A stretch of 64,000 nt of DNA from Pontibacter sp. E15-1. Lineage in GTDB: Bacteria; Bacteroidota; Bacteroidia; Cytophagales; Hymenobacteraceae. Positions 63,929 to 64,000 of this stretch are shown here, piece by piece; the stretch's first letter is position 1, and each line of letters begins with the position of its first letter. Location of the stretch: assembly GCF_022601975.1 (NCBI RefSeq), contig NZ_JAKVIR010000002.1, positions 186,001-250,000 of the forward strand, read 5' to 3'. The notes beneath the pieces are model-generated. The model was not told where the DNA came from and made no database searches. It saw only the letters and a program-made list of their open reading frames with translations. The position numbers and the translations under genes are program-made.

Positions 63929-64000
63929 ATGAAAAAAATAAAGAAGGTTCTGGTAGCCAACCGGGGTGAGATTGCCTTGCGCGTGATGCGCACAGCCAAG
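63929..64000 (+). CDS. Biotin carboxylase, 5' fragment (cut by window edge)
   Basis: The last 72 bases begin with an ATG and encode MKKIKKVLVANRGEIALRVM followed by RTAK to the window end. KVLVANRGEIALRV is the N-terminus of biotin carboxylases (AccC, or the alpha subunit of propionyl- or methylcrotonyl-CoA carboxylase). Which of these it is cannot be told from 24 residues. Confidence 0.9.
   Translation, partial: MKKIKKVLVANRGEIALRVMRTAK

Overview
The window is about 55% GC with dense genes and looks like a chromosomal segment from a Bacteroidota bacterium, most likely order Cytophagales, family Hymenobacteraceae (Pontibacter-like). The grounds are type IX secretion C-terminal sorting domains on two secreted proteins, a carboxypeptidase-regulatory/TonB receptor, an HU-CCDC81/SPOR protein, a DUF2911 protein, an Hc1 histone-like protein, and promoters of the Bacteroidota type (TTTG, about 20 nt, TAnnTTTG). 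The family assignment is inference; the phylum is well supported. I see no rRNA, tRNA, CRISPR array, prophage or intact insertion sequence.

Layout. 1-5616: the seven-gene Mrp-type Na+/H+ antiporter operon mrpABCDEFG, with mrpA cut by the left edge. 5579-11235: a PrpE-like phosphatase, a ClC chloride-transport protein with CBS domains, an AsmA-like envelope protein and a haloalkane-dehalogenase-like hydrolase. 11332-30841: an amino-acid block on the minus strand. The histidine pathway is split in two: hisG-D-C-B (30.8-26.5 kb) and hisH-A-F-IE (14.1-11.3 kb). Between the halves lie an M20 peptidase, the complete trpE-G-D-C-F-B-A operon followed at once by a type I-beta DAHP synthase, and mgtE. 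Each of the three biosynthetic units has its own short leader ORF, too small for ordinary gene calling: a Trp-Trp-Trp leader before trpE, and two different His-rich leaders, one before hisG and one before hisH. Two of the three are followed by textbook intrinsic terminators, the third by a weaker candidate. This is the most interesting regulatory content of the window.

31614-45733: a 1334-residue secreted Ig/MBG-repeat protein with a T9SS tail, a DUF2911 protein, a TonB-dependent receptor with rpe, an operon of mnmA, a lipoprotein and a T9SS-tagged subtilase, a TrpF-fold protein that lacks the TrpF catalytic cysteine, and an esterase. 46141-57472: a minus-strand run of a TPR protein, an outer-membrane barrel, HU/SPOR, exbB, exbD, tonB, folC and trmB, preceded by holA; the first six look like one envelope energy-coupling and cell-wall unit.

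57650-60623 is a small AT-rich accessory patch: a DUF2281 antitoxin beside a decayed PIN toxin, degraded coding remnants, an erythromycin-esterase-family protein and a CPBP membrane protease. The protease gene is bracketed exactly by a 15-bp perfect inverted repeat and followed by a 137-bp nested imperfect palindrome, which suggests a mobile gene cassette. The window ends with tyrS, an Hc1-like protein, an alpha-oxoamine synthase and the first 24 codons of a biotin carboxylase. Two copies of a structured intergenic repeat of about 210 bp lie about 19.6 kb apart, both between convergent genes, and the hexamer TATACC/GGTATA is strikingly frequent throughout.
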